Source of the DNA: Oopsacas minuta
Taxonomy: Eukaryota; Porifera; Hexactinellida; Lyssacinosida; Leucopsacidae
Assembly: GCA_024704765.1 (NCBI GenBank)
Contig: JAKMXF010000088.1
Coordinates: 124,001-188,000, forward strand
Length of the DNA stretch: 64,000 bases
Reading direction: 5' to 3'
Shown here in pieces: positions 30,962 through 41,284 of this stretch (positions are counted from its first letter, which is position 1; every line of letters starts with the position of its first letter). The notes under the pieces are model-generated. The model worked only from the letters and a program-made list of their open reading frames with translations. It was not told where the DNA came from and searched no databases. Both the position numbers and the translations under genes were made by a program.

Positions 30962-31707
30962 GAATTAAAAGATTTAGAACTTGTCCGATCAGGGTTTCCT
31001 ATCAACAGGACGATAACTTCAGCAAAGGAAATATTCTCTATTGTGGACACAGAAAATTATTTATTACTACCTTCGAAAGATCGTTGTGGTTTAACACACG
31101 AACCCATATCTGAGATTGACATAATACCAGCATCTCCACTACATACCTACACTTATGTCTTTCGTTGGTTTATGCTTCTCATATACCACATGCGTTCAGG
31201 TACTTTTAAATGGTTGCCAACCTCTAGAGTGATAAAGGATTCAATGAAATTTACCCGGGAGTTCTTATGCGAGAAAACAGGGCTGAAAATCGATCAAGCA
31301 TCCAGTGATGGAGGAACAACTTCAACTGGAAATATGGCAAGACAGTGTTTTATCAATAAAATGACTTTATTTATTGGGTATCCACTTTGATTTCAGAAGA
31401 CATGAGAGAGCCAATTAATACTTTGCAAAGTAATCTATCAGTTCTATTGCGTATCTTCAACTGTAATCATGCAGTAGATACAGACAAACTGAATTCTCTT
31501 TGTAAGGACACCTACGAATCGATACTCTCTAACTTTCCTTGGGCAAATGTTACTCCATCTCTCCATCGTATACTTGCCCACTCCACTGAACTAATTCCAG
31601 ATTGTAATGGAGGATATGGATTAAACAATTTCTCTGAAGAAGCAGTGGAGGTTGCAATAAATTAATCCTAAAATAAGATATCGTAAACATCTTGCGAGGA
31701 AAATTTA
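30962..31707 (+). pseudogene. Transib/RAG1-like transposase relic
   Basis: Open pieces at about 30962-31390 and 31387-31665, plus a frameshifted end near 31678-31707, resemble the C-terminal half of Transib transposases, the relatives of RAG1. Readable landmarks are RCGLTHEPI, PLHTYTYVFRWF, DGGTTSTGNMARQCF, TPSLHRILAHSTELIP and FSEEAVEVA, where the last Glu region corresponds to the third catalytic acidic residue, followed by RYRKHLARK. Frame changes near 31390 and 31660 and the missing N-terminal half show it is dead. No inverted termini (CACWATG type) were found nearby. The assignment rests on motif order and is moderate. Confidence 0.6.
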
Positions 31708-33351
31708 ATTCACAACAAACTCCAGAGATATATTTGTCTGTCTCTTTAGCTAAAACGATCCAGTTCTGATAGGTTTTCGCAATGTCCTTAAGTGTAAGGA
31801 GTGTGGAGGAATCGGACACACCTGCAAGCTGAAATGTACAAATTTGCTTCACCAGACTAACGATCAAGACATACTATTTAATTCTTTAATATTTGAGTGG
31901 CAACTTGCCTTCATTCTTCAACTTCCATACAAATAGTTTTCGAAAGCGCTCGAAGGCAAGGTACATTGAACCTTGTGGGGACCTTTGTCCTAGGCTATTC
32001 AGGCAACGCAATCCCAATCATGGCGAGCCCAGATAATGGAAACACGACCCGCAACGGCATATCCCCAGTGGCTAAAACGTTATGTAACTCTGATCCATCT
32101 GAAGTGTATTGCGGAAATGGCGACGCAACTAAAGAGTCCATACCAGGGCGAAACACTAGGATCGCAATAAGGCTACAATAGTTTTATCTAAATTTAAAGG
32201 ATAATTTACCGTCGGGTATTAAGAACACGCAAAACATCCAAGTTACCCTAAAATTTCAAAATTTCAATTTTTTTCGTTTCATACATAAATTGCTATTGCC
32301 GTAATAATATACAGCAAAAAGAAAGTTAAAGTGATAATCTAAACACTTTATACGCAATTTTAGTGTAAACTCTTTATCAAAATAACTGAAATAACACATA
32401 TTTCCGGAATTCGACTTTTATAATTTTGCCTACGTCATCTTAACAAGAATAATAGAAGCCATATAAAATACTCAATCTGGTCAATCTACTCTAAATAGTG
32501 ATTACCCATAAGTAAATAATAGATTTTATACCCTAACTCCAGCCTAGATATATTTACGCTGGTTTATATGTTTCGCCAATTGTGATTACGCCATCATAAC
32601 TCAAAAAATAGAAGCCATACCAAAAATATCTGCTGTCAATCAACTAGTTTATGCAATAACCCATTGATACATAATACATTCTATGCACTCTAAATGTACC
32701 CAAGACTCTAAAGCCTAAGGATAGCCATTTAAAGCCACTGTGCACATCGTCCATGCCATTAGGGCATCTCCCTATAGATGCACTAAAAATATAGTCGGCA
32801 CAGTAATAACGCTATCGTATCATATCAAATTCTGCTTTGCTGTACTGATGAATGCAGCGATTACTTATTGAAACTATTATTACACTTACGTATTTTTGTG
32901 CAATGTAGCCAATATAAATACCTATACAACAAATCAAAAATGTTAGAATAACATAATGTATATGTATATCCTTTCATACTAGAATACCAATAATAATGGC
33001 TAACTAATATTCCATTTTATTTGTTGCCTGCTTATTATGAGCAGCTTAGTTTAATTTCTGACAATGTCTGGATTGTCATGTTGTAAGTCAGCCATTCTCA
33101 ACCAAATTCTCAGAGATATTCATAAAGATCAGACTGAGCTACAATTTTGCAATTTTGAGAATACAAAATCGTCGAAAATTTATTCGAGATAGTTAAGTAG
33201 TCATGCTGTGGTTGCGCCACAAGAATAGTGGCATCATATACATATATAATTACTTACACGAAGTGTCTAGCTGCCGACCTCTGACCCGAACTTAGAAATT
33301 CATACTACTAGGGTATTCTTAGATTTCACTTCCTACTGTCAAATTACTAAT
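31708..33351. other. Non-coding interval
   Basis: Mostly AT-rich. A patch at 31900-32180 is open on the plus strand for 94 codons but shows no recognisable motif. A GTCGGCACAGTA word near 32791 recalls the palindrome family at 19500. Confidence 0.35.
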
Positions 33352-33353
33352 TA

Positions 33354-33493
33354 CAGTGGAACCGTACCTGGTAACCCCTAGGAACACAATAATTATTGCT
33401 TACTAACCGAAGTACGTCTTATCCGAATATCCTCCATCACGATTTGTACAAGAAATTATATTTCGTTTTGGAGAAAAGTACAAAGTTCTACTG
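33354..33493 (+). mobile_element. Pogo-like MITE just upstream of the PLEKHD1-like gene
   Basis: The ends are CAGTGGAACCGTACC and ...AAAGTTCTACTG with TA on both sides. It ends 43 bp before the ATG at 33537, so it lies in the 5' UTR or core promoter. Its interior shares TACGTCTTATCCGA with other copies. Confidence 0.7.
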
Positions 33494-33536
33494 TAATATT
33501 ATTATTATTATTGGATAAATTAGAAATACAGCAGCA

Positions 33537-35024
33537 ATGGCAGAATCATCTGATGTAGAACATTACTTACCGAATAAAGAGACAAATGTAGTGAAAAGTC
33601 CGGCAACTACTGATGACATTACTAGAAATCCAGATGAAATTGGAAATGTGAAGAGAGATAAAAGAGAACTGTTAAGACAGAAGAGCAAGAGCACTGCTGA
33701 TATTGAAGATGACATAATTCAGCGTTCTAAGTCTGATTTTGCTAATTCTTCAGAAATTTTTGTTGGAGATGATGAATCTTTCAGTATTGATGCAAAAGTC
33801 CAGTATTCAGGTTATCTATATAAACAACCGTTCGGACATAAGTCTAAGCTAAAGCGTTGGCAGAGAAGGTTCTTTGTTATAAAAGAAGGATTTCTCTTGT
33901 ATTACTCCGAGGCTGAGGGTAGAATCTTCGAGAAGGGCAATCTGTTCAATATCCATCCCAAGGGGGTGATCCCTCTCGGCGGCTGTACAGTGAGTAGATT
34001 AGAATGTCCAGGTCATAGAAACTCAATAGCCATTCATCATGAAAATTTCAGTGGTGGGGCTGTAGTAATGGCTACCTGTGGTAAAGAATCTCAAGACGTA
34101 TGGATTGATAAGCTTAAAGCTAGCAGTCGTGTAACCTGGAAGAATAGCGCTCTGGGAGCGAAGCTAGTACAAGAATACACTCAGCACACACAGGACCTTA
34201 TTGGAGAAAAACAGAAGTTCATTGAGAAGCTTGATCATGAGGTGGAGATTCTAGCTGGGGAGAGAGAGAAGAAGGATGAACTGGAAGAACTCTCTAAACG
34301 TCTGTCCGAAGAGAAAGCAAAGCTACAAGAGCAGTCAAATCAGTTTAAAGCTGAGAAGGGAGTGTCGGAAGCTGAGTTAGAAGAGGCGATGAAACAAATG
34401 AAATCATTAGATAAAGAAAGAGAAAAACTAAGAGAAGATAGCGAAAACTTACAGTCTATGTTACAAGTGATAGAAACTGAGAAAGATGAATCCATAAAGG
34501 AGCTCGAAAAGAATCTTGCTATATCGGAAACATTGCGATCTGAAAAAGAAGAACTTGTCAAAAAGACAGAGACACTGAATCAGGATTTAACTCAGTTAGA
34601 AGCCCGCTCCAGAGCGATATCAGAAGGAAAGTTCAAGGTTCAGAGGGAACTGTCTCTGCACATCAAAGAATCCTCTATGCTACAAAATCAAGCTGAAGAA
34701 TACCGCAAGCAGTACGAAGAATTGGAGTCACACATCAAAGACTTATCAGATGAGAAGTTAACTGCTGAGACCAAATACATCGCTGAGCATAAGAGCAGGA
34801 TCATGAGTGATAAGCGATTACGTCAGGCTGAGGCAGCTGTCAAACGTCTTGATGCTGCTCTAAAGGAGAGAGGCATCACCATTGACATAGATCTTGATAC
34901 TGATATAAAGGGATTGATTGGATTTTTTGAGGAAGTTATTGAAGAAGCTACATTTGAAAAACAGAAGCTGGATATAATGCGCTCAGCTGTCACTGCACGT
35001 CATACTTATGAACATGATAGTTAA
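33537..35024 (+). CDS. PLEKHD1: PLEKHD1-like PH-domain and coiled-coil protein
   Basis: An intact single-exon ORF of 495 residues. A disordered charged N-terminus (1-85) leads into a PH domain (about 88-197: VQYSGYLYKQPFG, RWQRRFFVIKEGFLLYY, NIHPKGVIPLGGC, with the conserved Trp189) and then a long coiled coil (about 215-455). The segments FNIHPKGVIPLGGC and VTWKNS are shared with vertebrate PLEKHD1 (about 506 residues), and the C-terminal IGFFEE...ATFEKQK block resembles its end. The PH domain suggests phosphoinositide or membrane binding, with dimerisation by the coil; the cellular role is little known. The start is the first Met, just downstream of the MITE at 33354-33493. Vertebrate versions have introns; this one has none. 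Confidence 0.85.
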   Translation: MAESSDVEHYLPNKETNVVKSPATTDDITRNPDEIGNVKRDKRELLRQKSKSTADIEDDIIQRSKSDFANSSEIFVGDDESFSIDAKVQYSGYLYKQPFGHKSKLKRWQRRFFVIKEGFLLYYSEAEGRIFEKGNLFNIHPKGVIPLGGCTVSRLECPGHRNSIAIHHENFSGGAVVMATCGKESQDVWIDKLKASSRVTWKNSALGAKLVQEYTQHTQDLIGEKQKFIEKLDHEVEILAGEREKKDELEELSKRLSEEKAKLQEQSNQFKAEKGVSEAELEEAMKQMKSLDKEREKLREDSENLQSMLQVIETEKDESIKELEKNLAISETLRSEKEELVKKTETLNQDLTQLEARSRAISEGKFKVQRELSLHIKESSMLQNQAEEYRKQYEELESHIKDLSDEKLTAETKYIAEHKSRIMSDKRLRQAEAAVKRLDAALKERGITIDIDLDTDIKGLIGFFEEVIEEATFEKQKLDIMRSAVTARHTYEHDS

Positions 35025-35695
35025 TAGAAAATAATTAGATATGCATACTCGTACCATATTTAGGTGGGGATTAGTTAGTGGACTTTTGTATGTATATTCT
35101 TATACTCAGACACCTTTTTATTAATGTTTATTTTGTATTATCTTTTGGTATTAGCCAAAATTTGTTATATTTGTATAAACAGTTACGAATGCAGTTTTAT
35201 TTTTGTATATAACATTGATGTTCTATTTGTTTAACATTAAGTCCCTTAGAGTATAATAAGGAATACTGTTATTAACAGATTTGGTATATTTACCATGATT
35301 CACATTATTTTCATTTATTACATTTTTATCGATTACACGTTATTGTAATAAAAAAATTCAAATTTAACATATGATTACCATCGACGTGAAATGTCATAAC
35401 AAATGTTTGACAACTGTTTATACGATTATGTGATTTTCAGAGTCAAATATATGTCAAGCAAGATATTTGAAATTTCTTCAAGAAAAACTATGTTCCGTCC
35501 CGTGAATAAGGGAAGCCCCTAAAATGTTAATATATATGTACCAAACATCTCTAATAAATTGAACATTTGTTCTAACTACAGAATGCTCTGATTTTAACAA
35601 ATGATGATTATAGCCTATGTATAGACGTATTGATTAGAGAAGTAACACCAGAGATTATCAATTATTCCTTACATAATTAAGGTTTATCATAAATA
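35025..35695. other. Non-coding interval between two plus-strand genes
   Basis: AT-rich; contains AATAAA-like words (around 35347) that could serve polyadenylation of the PLEKHD1-like transcript. Confidence 0.35.
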
Positions 35696-36061
35696 ATGCT
35701 AAAACTCTCATCACTTACTCTATTCGTACGTAATCTGAAACAGGCATCTCAATTCTATCAGCAAGGTCTAAAACTGAATTTAATCTCACGAACAGAAGAT
35801 TGTATTCTGCTCAAGGCACCATGTGTGGATTTATTTATAAGTCTCCAACAAGCAACTCAAGAGAGTCACCTTTCCACTGGTTACTCCCCCCTGATTAATT
35901 TCATTTTCAAAACAGGAATTGACGAAACTATTCATAAACTAATCGAGTTGGGAGCTAGTCTAGACGGACATATTTTCTATGACACTCAAGGTAAGAGTGC
36001 CACACTCAGGGCGCCAGACGGACATATGATAGGACTCTATCAACCCGAAGATAGCTTATAA
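35696..36061 (+). CDS. Glyoxalase/VOC-superfamily protein (121 aa)
   Basis: A complete 121-residue ORF. LSSLTLFVRNLKQASQFYQ is the typical first beta-alpha unit of VOC-fold proteins (glyoxalase I, bleomycin resistance and dioxygenase relatives). The second half contains the paired unit and the conserved end RAPDGHMIGLYQ. VOC metal ligands usually come from His/Glu/Gln at the strand positions; the N-terminal position here is Leu/Thr rather than His, so metal binding is uncertain. The small single-domain form probably dimerises. The substrate is unknown. It lies 670 bp after the PLEKHD1-like gene and 625 bp before the transporter, each with its own promoter as far as can be seen. Confidence 0.75.
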   Translation: MLKLSSLTLFVRNLKQASQFYQQGLKLNLISRTEDCILLKAPCVDLFISLQQATQESHLSTGYSPLINFIFKTGIDETIHKLIELGASLDGHIFYDTQGKSATLRAPDGHMIGLYQPEDSL

Positions 36062-36686
36062 TATACCTATTTTACTATTTGGTCTTTATTACGAGTTAAT
36101 ATTCAATATTGGGAAAGTGTCATATAAATTTGTGTGACTGTTTAAAATATTTAAAATTTTACATTTGATCATATATGTGACTACATAGCCCTGTCAACTA
36201 TTTATAAAACGCGTTAAGAGACTCTGTGGCAACAAGTAGCGGCTAGGATGGTTCAAGCTAGCTCATTTCGGATCATAATGTACCAGGCTTGGCGTCCATG
36301 GGATTTTTGTGTATTTATCCATGGGTATCCATGGCTATTTCTTTAATCTAATATCCACAAAATATCCAAAAGATTTAGCTTGTAAAATTCATATCTACGT
36401 ATAAATCTTAGAATTCTTTAGCATTGTATGTACCTTACCATATACCTACTACAGTATTTCACACTTATCCGATTGATTGAATTTATTCTTGTACACCGAA
36501 GTGACGGAACTTTAATATTACTGGCAAGCAGAGTGGATCATGGCTCAAGGAGCATGCGTCATGGTTCAGGATACGGTGTGTCACCAATAGTGGCCCTTTG
36601 TCTATACTCTACTCTTAAGTGTGATAATTATTATAAGACTGATCGCTATTCACTAGAAATTTTCTTTTTGTAGCTAAATCCTAAAT
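36062..36686. other. Non-coding interval upstream of the transporter
   Basis: No gene seen. A short ORF at 36428-36673 lacks any motif. Confidence 0.35.
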
Positions 36687-38177
36687 TTGGTTTCAATGGT
36701 ATCAATGTCTCATCCCCTACGCTATCTACGCCGTCGCTATCTCCCACCAGAGCCTATCATGCTCCTCTATTTCCTCTCAACTATGCTCGCTACTGTAGTT
36801 CAGCAGCAATTCGGCTATTACAGATCCTGTCTCTACATAGCAGGTGACAAGTGTAATTACACACTGAATAACAACGAGTCTCTACACGTCTGTGAGGAGA
36901 ACTCTAATATAGATCAAATGCAAGCTTTCGCTTCTTATCTCGCTCTAGTTATGAATTTGTGTTCATGTGTACCTACCATCTTCATGAGTCTTATTCTAGG
37001 ACCTCTGTCTGATTATAAAGGGAGGAAACTGGCTATTTTCCTGCCTATTTTGGGTTCGTTTTGTTATAATATTGTCAATTTATCCATCGAACTGTTCGAT
37101 CTCCCGCCTTACTACCTTCCCATTGGTTCTCTTCTACTTGGATTAGGCGGGAATTACCCAGTAGTAACAATGGCAACAAATGCATATTTGATGGATATCA
37201 CACCGGATAGATACCGGACTGCCAGACTTGCGGTAATCACAACCTTTACTAACATTGCCGGTTTTTTGTCAAACTTCTTTGGCGGGATGCTGCTAGAGAG
37301 ATTAGGTTTCAGATATATGTTCATGATTATAATATGTTTATTCGGTTTAACATTTATTTACACTGTTTTGATAAGTGAGTCTGTTAAGAAGAGAGATTTC
37401 ATCTCACGACAATCCACTCAATCTGAATCCACAGGAAATAGTATTAAGTATTTTATATTGGAGATGTTAAAGCCATTCAGGTTATTCTATCGTAACAAAC
37501 ATCCGATTAAATTCGCTATTCTGTTGATAGCTCTCGCTGCTTCTCTCACAGATATCTATGGTAACATTGATCTCTTCTCACTTTACGCTTTGAGTCCCCC
37601 TTTATGCTGGTTGCCACATTTAATCGGATGGTATTTCGCATTCGGTAACCTTGGCTATGTGTTTGGTATTTATTTGATATTACCCATTCTACTGAAATTC
37701 CATGTAAATGATTATCTCATTATTATCATAGCATCAATAGACACGATTATAATGTACGTACTAGTCGGGACATTCCATAGTCAACTTGTGTTGCTCATTG
37801 TAGTTCCTATTGTTGGTTGTCTGGTAACACTTTCCAACCCCAGTATTCGTTCAGTTTTAGTTAGTCTGATAGACCGAAAGGAGAGTGGGAGTTTGTTCGC
37901 GATAATTTCTGTACTGACAACTACTACTCAGCTGCTAGCTTCAGTTGTCTACAACGCGATTTATCCCACATTACGCCTATACAATCCAGGTCTTTGTTTC
38001 TATGTCATTGCAGTTACTGCTATCATACCGATAACACTAAGTGGTAGCTTGTACTTGAGTGAATTTTGCTTTAAGAAGAAACACCAAAAAGTTACTCTTA
38101 ATCACAACGTCAATGCAATCAATTCAGATTGTGACTTAAGTGATGAGAAAACAACTTTAATCAGTCATAATCCATAG
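36687..38177 (+). CDS. MFS transporter, SLC46 (proton-coupled folate transporter-like)
   Basis: An intact single-exon ORF of 496 residues with about 12 hydrophobic helices. The N-terminus PPEPIMLLYFLSTML, an extracellular Cys-rich loop after helix 1 (YRSCLYIAGDKCNY, HVCEEN) with possible N-glycosylation sites, and LGPLSDYKGRKLA (the MFS A-motif between helices 2 and 3) match the SLC46 family (folate/haem carrier and relatives). YLMDITPDRYRTARLAVI is the helix 4-5 region. The C-terminal tail is cytosolic, rich in Asp/Ser, with a dileucine-like DEKTTLISH. SLC46 members move folates, haem or peptidoglycan fragments with protons at the plasma membrane or lysosome; the substrate here is not defined. 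A second Met at residue 4 is an alternative start. Confidence 0.82.
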   Translation: MVSMVSMSHPLRYLRRRYLPPEPIMLLYFLSTMLATVVQQQFGYYRSCLYIAGDKCNYTLNNNESLHVCEENSNIDQMQAFASYLALVMNLCSCVPTIFMSLILGPLSDYKGRKLAIFLPILGSFCYNIVNLSIELFDLPPYYLPIGSLLLGLGGNYPVVTMATNAYLMDITPDRYRTARLAVITTFTNIAGFLSNFFGGMLLERLGFRYMFMIIICLFGLTFIYTVLISESVKKRDFISRQSTQSESTGNSIKYFILEMLKPFRLFYRNKHPIKFAILLIALAASLTDIYGNIDLFSLYALSPPLCWLPHLIGWYFAFGNLGYVFGIYLILPILLKFHVNDYLIIIIASIDTIIMYVLVGTFHSQLVLLIVVPIVGCLVTLSNPSIRSVLVSLIDRKESGSLFAIISVLTTTTQLLASVVYNAIYPTLRLYNPGLCFYVIAVTAIIPITLSGSLYLSEFCFKKKHQKVTLNHNVNAINSDCDLSDEKTTLISHNP

Positions 38178-39022
38178 AAGCTTAAAAGCTATACTGTTGT
38201 TAAGTTGCTTTTGAATGCAATATTATATTAGTTATTAGTATTTCTAGTTTGACTTTAGAAATATATACGACTATAGGTAATATCATTTTATGTACTTGTA
38301 TAAGATATCTCATATATGTATTTCAGATTAACTCCAGGAGTTTGGTATGCTACTTTGATGTATATTTTAATATGTATGAAATAAATTCACCTTCTCTATA
38401 CTATGCTGTTACATTATTTATATATTCTCCATACGTGTGTGTAGTACCTGGGAAGACTCACCCGACCATAATTATCAGTTTATCAGTTGGCATCCAAAGT
38501 CCAAAGAACCCTTGGTGTAATTCTCGATAATCTTTGAGGAACCTCAAAGGACACCATCACAAAAAGAATTTATCGGAATGGTTAGTTTGCCATGAATCAG
38601 ATAGATCCCCATTTACCATATTTTGATCAGGGTTGGAGTTTAACCCGGGTTAAATTGTAAACACAGTAAATATTCAAAGTCTTCATAAATGAAGATTTGT
38701 AATCGTACAATTGGCTTAAAACCAAACCTTATTCAGTATGAATTTTAGGATTCATTCCAAATGAATATTTGTTTTAAATAATATTAAAATTGAGTTTCCA
38801 AAAAAGAGAAATATACTTCTAAAGTTTGATTAATCAAATTATAGTCTGGAAATCCTAAATTAGAGTCTCAAACACAGTTCAGGTAGTTTACCCAATAAAA
38901 TGAGGTATAGCACAGTGAAATAACCAGTTTTGACCATAAAATAGGGTTTAACCCGGTTTAAACCGGGGGGTGGGTTAAACTAGCCGATCCCCTTCTGATC
39001 AAATGTTAAATTTCATTATTGA
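38178..39022. other. Non-coding interval with a possible hAT-like remnant
   Basis: 38630-38996 contains GTTTAACCCGGGTTAAA near one end and GGGTTAAACTAGCC at the other, resembling imperfect inverted ends. No TSD could be settled. No gene seen. Confidence 0.35.
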
Positions 39023-39024
39023 TA

Positions 39025-39413
39025 CAGTTTGAAATCGGGTTTTATTATCGTCAAGTCAGTATAAATATTGTTTATTCGAAATTCCTATATACAATAATCA
39101 GATTATTTTGTCTTTGGACATCGGATTTTTTGTCCATAACTAGGGTCAGTGGGGTGTAAACAATTGAAAATCTGTTTGATTATTTGTCCTAGGGTAATTA
39201 TTAGCGATTTTTCAAAATACTGGATTAGTATAGTACATGCCCTTATTACTAGAAAATAATATGCAGCCTTCGTGGTTATTGTCAATCGGTGTATATTAGC
39301 TATCTAAATGGTCCTGTCTATCAGTATTTAGCATTATGGATTATTTTGTCAACCGGGTTATTTTGTCGTTTTGGCAGTGCAATCAAATGGACAAAATAAT
39401 CCGATTTCAACTG
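39025..39413 (+). mobile_element. 389-bp MITE with TA duplication
   Basis: The ends are CAGTTTGAAATCGG and ...CCGATTTCAACTG, flanked by TA. The internal GGACAAAATAATC word is shared with 45180-45210. Confidence 0.75.
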
Positions 39414-39427
39414 TATTTGATATTCAA

Positions 39428-40004
39428 GGTTAGAGCCTGGTGAATATTGTAAATTTGAAAAAGTGGATTGGGCGTTCTAATTCCCTCCCAAAATGGCTGA
39501 ATTTGTCCATCTCGCAAAAGTTTCGCTCAAACATTGCATTTGCAGCTTTAGCGATGAATACTGGCACATTTTGGAAAGTTTTTAATGTAAATTTTCAACT
39601 TCACTCTTAACTTTGGTTATTATATTTCCACAAAGCAGATTTTTTTCAGCTAGCTCAAAAGAGTTATTCAGGTTTAATGTTCGAACAAATTTCTATGAAA
39701 TAAATTTCAAACGTGGATAACTCCGTCAATTTTGGAACTACAGGGCTAGGAATACCGGGCTGGGAATAGCTGCATTCGATAGCTCAAACGATTATCTTTT
39801 GGCCTGATAGGTTAACTGGCCAAAGAGGGCTTTGAGGAGATTATAACCAAAGTTAAGGAGTGAGGTGAGAAGTTTCATTAAAACATTTCCAAAATACTAA
39901 TATTACTCGCTTAAACTGCGAAGTGTATAAATTCAGCAATTTTGGAACAGGATTAGAACGTTCAATCCACTTTTCGAATAGACAATATTAGCCAGGCTCT
40001 AACC
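39428..40004 (+). mobile_element. ~580-bp foldback-type MITE with ~100-bp inverted ends
   Basis: The ends GGTTAGAGCCTGG...AATATTG and its complement ...CCAGGCTCTAACC are continued inward by imperfect inverted copies (GGATTGGGCGTTCTAAT and ATTAGAACGTTCAATCC). A half copy is at 61740-62096. Confidence 0.75.
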
Positions 40005-40656
40005 AATCTTAACTGATGCATTATATATTTGAACCCAGTGATCATTTGAGTTATTAAAATGTACTAGTCGCATGCACCTATGGAACTAAGTGAGCGATAG
40101 CGAGACAAATTAAAAATCCAACAATTTGAAGCAATATATTTAACTAATCCGAAAAGCATATCCAACTCATCAACGAGATATTGCTTCCAAAGACCCAAAC
40201 CAACAACCAAGAGCTGGTAAAACATCCGAACAACACCCGCACTCGCTCCCATCCAGCCAACCCGTCTCTAGCTCGAACGCTTCTTTCCGCAGCCCGACCT
40301 ACCCAGCCCTTAGAGCCAATCCTTTTCCCGAAGTTACGGATCCATTATGCCGACTTCTCTTACCTACATTGTTCTATTGGCCAGAGGCTTTTCACCACGG
40401 AGACCTGAATGAGCAATATTGACATCAATCCTAATGTAAAATCTTCACTATAGTAAAAATTCCCAAATTTATAGGCTCATGTGCCTAGTACATTTAACCA
40501 AAACTAAAATCACACACTTTATTATTTGTATTTTAGAGCGAAGAATAACAAACTAAAAAGGATGGGGAGGACATTTTTTCTGAAGTACCATATTATGTAT
40601 CTAGCATGGAATGCGTGCCTAAGGCTGGTTGATATTGATTTTAATCAAAATTTTTC
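40005..40656. other. Non-coding interval
   Basis: No supportable gene or repeat. Confidence 0.35.
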
Positions 40657-40810
40657 ATGTCCGATTGTCAAACTAGTCCTGACACTATAATATTGGATCG
40701 AGTAACGCTGGGCACTATTAGAGGTATACCCAACGATGATCCACCTAAAGAAACAACTGTAACAGCCCATATACCCATTGCAAAGAGAATCTGGTTATCC
40801 AACCCTAGAT

Positions 40811-41284
40811 TGAGGAGTACCTTAAAGCAATACACGAGAGTTGGATTATCGCCCCAAGAATTCACAAATTTTATGCAGATCTTGATCAGGACTCTTTTCA
40901 AGAATACATTGCTGACAGCTATGCCACATGTACGGATCACAATACTATTCTCATTCTTCCGGATAATAAGAATATCTCATTTCTAAAATATTTGTCATCT
41001 CTTGAACCTATTTCAGGAATATTCCAATTTCTATCTTGAACGAAGAAGAATTGGAGTTTGTTGTGGACCTAGCAGCTGGTATTCCTGGTACAGCTCAACG
41101 GATAGATATATTGAACAGAAAGATGGTGAACTTTAAAACGTTGTCTCAATCTTACCCCCTTGAAGCCCTTCCTTCTGCACTCATCCGTCTCCACCCACTT
41201 GTTTCTGGACTACTACTCAAAATCATCGAGAAAGTTGAATATTGGTTTAATGTTCAATCCTCAAATCCAAACGAAGCGCGCTAG
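40811..41284 (+). CDS. Coding-looking segment of unknown family, ends in TAG
   Basis: After a possible acceptor (AACCCTAG, ending 40810), one frame is open from IEEYLKAIHESWIIAP to about 41013 and then, after a one-base shift within TTTCAGG, continues (NIPISILNEEELEFVVDLAAG) to the stop at 41282-41284. The amino-acid composition (amphipathic helices, Leu-rich C-terminal half) is unlike chance AT-rich translation. I do not recognise the family. Upstream exons are not resolved: the short ORF beginning at 40657 does not join in phase. The frame change may be a sequencing slip in a T run, as in LRRIQ3, or an intron too short to be real. Confidence 0.4.

Noticed and set aside
31897-32181. 94-codon plus-strand ORF
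   Set aside because: No motif, low support; probably chance within Transib debris.
40181-40408. 75-codon Pro/Thr-rich ORF
   Set aside because: Composition follows the local CCAACC-rich DNA; no conserved pattern.
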